A stretch of DNA of 58,419 nt from a virus, in the IMG/VR virus record IMGVR_UViG_3300024346_000069, positions 1 to 58,419 of that record; one strand, 5' to 3'. The stretch's first letter is position 1. Each line of letters begins with the position of its first letter. Below, in pieces: positions 58,402 through 58,419 of this stretch. The notes under the pieces were generated by a model. The model was given only the letters and a program-made list of their open reading frames with translations, was not told where the DNA came from and made no database searches. Both the position numbers and the translations under genes were made by a program.

Positions 58402-58419
58402 CTAACCAGTGAAAACATT

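Noticed and set aside
1-58419. tRNA genes and CRISPR arrays
   Set aside because: No cloverleaf-type GGTTCGA-like T-arm sequences and no spaced direct repeats were seen; the tandem arrays present are coding repeats.

Overview
The window is a stretch of a large, strongly AT-rich tailed-phage genome with a contractile (myovirus) tail, distantly T4-like. The call rests on a split large terminase, T4-type portal (gp20-like), tail sheath (gp18-like), tail tube (gp19-like), head-completion nuclease (gp4-like), baseplate hub factors (gp26-like and a gp51 candidate), a late sigma factor (gp55-like), an Mre11/SbcD-type nuclease (gp47-like) and a very long tape-measure protein. The host is probably a member of the Bacteroidota, perhaps a flavobacterium: the phage ClpS has the Bacteroidota-type sequence, several genes follow TAnnTTTG promoters typical of that phylum, and a short C-terminal motif resembling the Bacteroidota DUF6576 domain recurs. 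Major capsid, scaffold, prohead protease and DNA replication genes are not seen here, so this is only part of the genome.

Layout: 1-2.1 kb holds an NlpC/P60-like lysin, two proteins with a shared N-terminal leader and a spanin-like membrane protein. 2.1-3.0 kb (+) holds a HAD phosphatase-like protein and ClpS. 3.0-7.7 kb is the packaging module: the large terminase is broken in two by a split intein placed inside the Walker A motif, with a Vsr-like homing endonuclease between the halves, followed by a ribbon-helix-helix gene and a probable small terminase. 7.7-9.8 kb holds small unknown genes and a homing-endonuclease relic. 9.8-20.8 kb holds a giant 1858-residue sheath, a pair of leader-bearing structural proteins, a triple-UVR-motif protein and baseplate hub factors. 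20.9-23.6 kb (+) holds a truncated endonuclease-like gene and RNase R. 23.7-29.5 kb holds the portal, gp4-like nuclease, late sigma factor and tail tube. 29.7-33.1 kb holds the gp47-like nuclease and a cluster of leader-bearing proteins. 33.2-39.3 kb (+) is a 2035-residue structural protein. 39.3-47.8 kb holds small proteins and the 2186-residue tape measure made of about 67-residue modules. 47.9-53.8 kb holds fibre-like proteins, an RlaP-type nucleotidyltransferase operon and a candidate small RNA. 53.8-58.4 kb holds a GH19 endolysin, a WYL-like protein and a tandem family of small paralogues, the last one broken at the window edge.

Regulation: two promoter classes can be read. One is a late-type element, consensus TTAATATATA, found just upstream of most structural genes and the natural candidate target of the gp55-like sigma factor. 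The other is the host-type TAnnTTTG, found before accessory genes (HAD/ClpS, UVR protein, RlaP operon, small unknown genes) and the candidate small RNA. Most transcription units end in clean hairpin-plus-T terminators, many usable in both directions.

Most interesting points: (1) the fractured terminase gene, whose protein must be trans-spliced to restore the GKT of its P-loop; (2) a short N-terminal leader of the type MKhLKTFESY on about ten otherwise unrelated proteins, best explained as a capsid-targeting signal like that of T4 internal proteins; (3) the candidate small RNA at 53.67-53.78 kb with an exactly spaced Bacteroidota promoter and its own terminator; (4) phage ClpS together with a triple-UVR protein; (5) the outsized sheath and modular tape measure. 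All family assignments were made by reading motifs; no database search or structure prediction was run.
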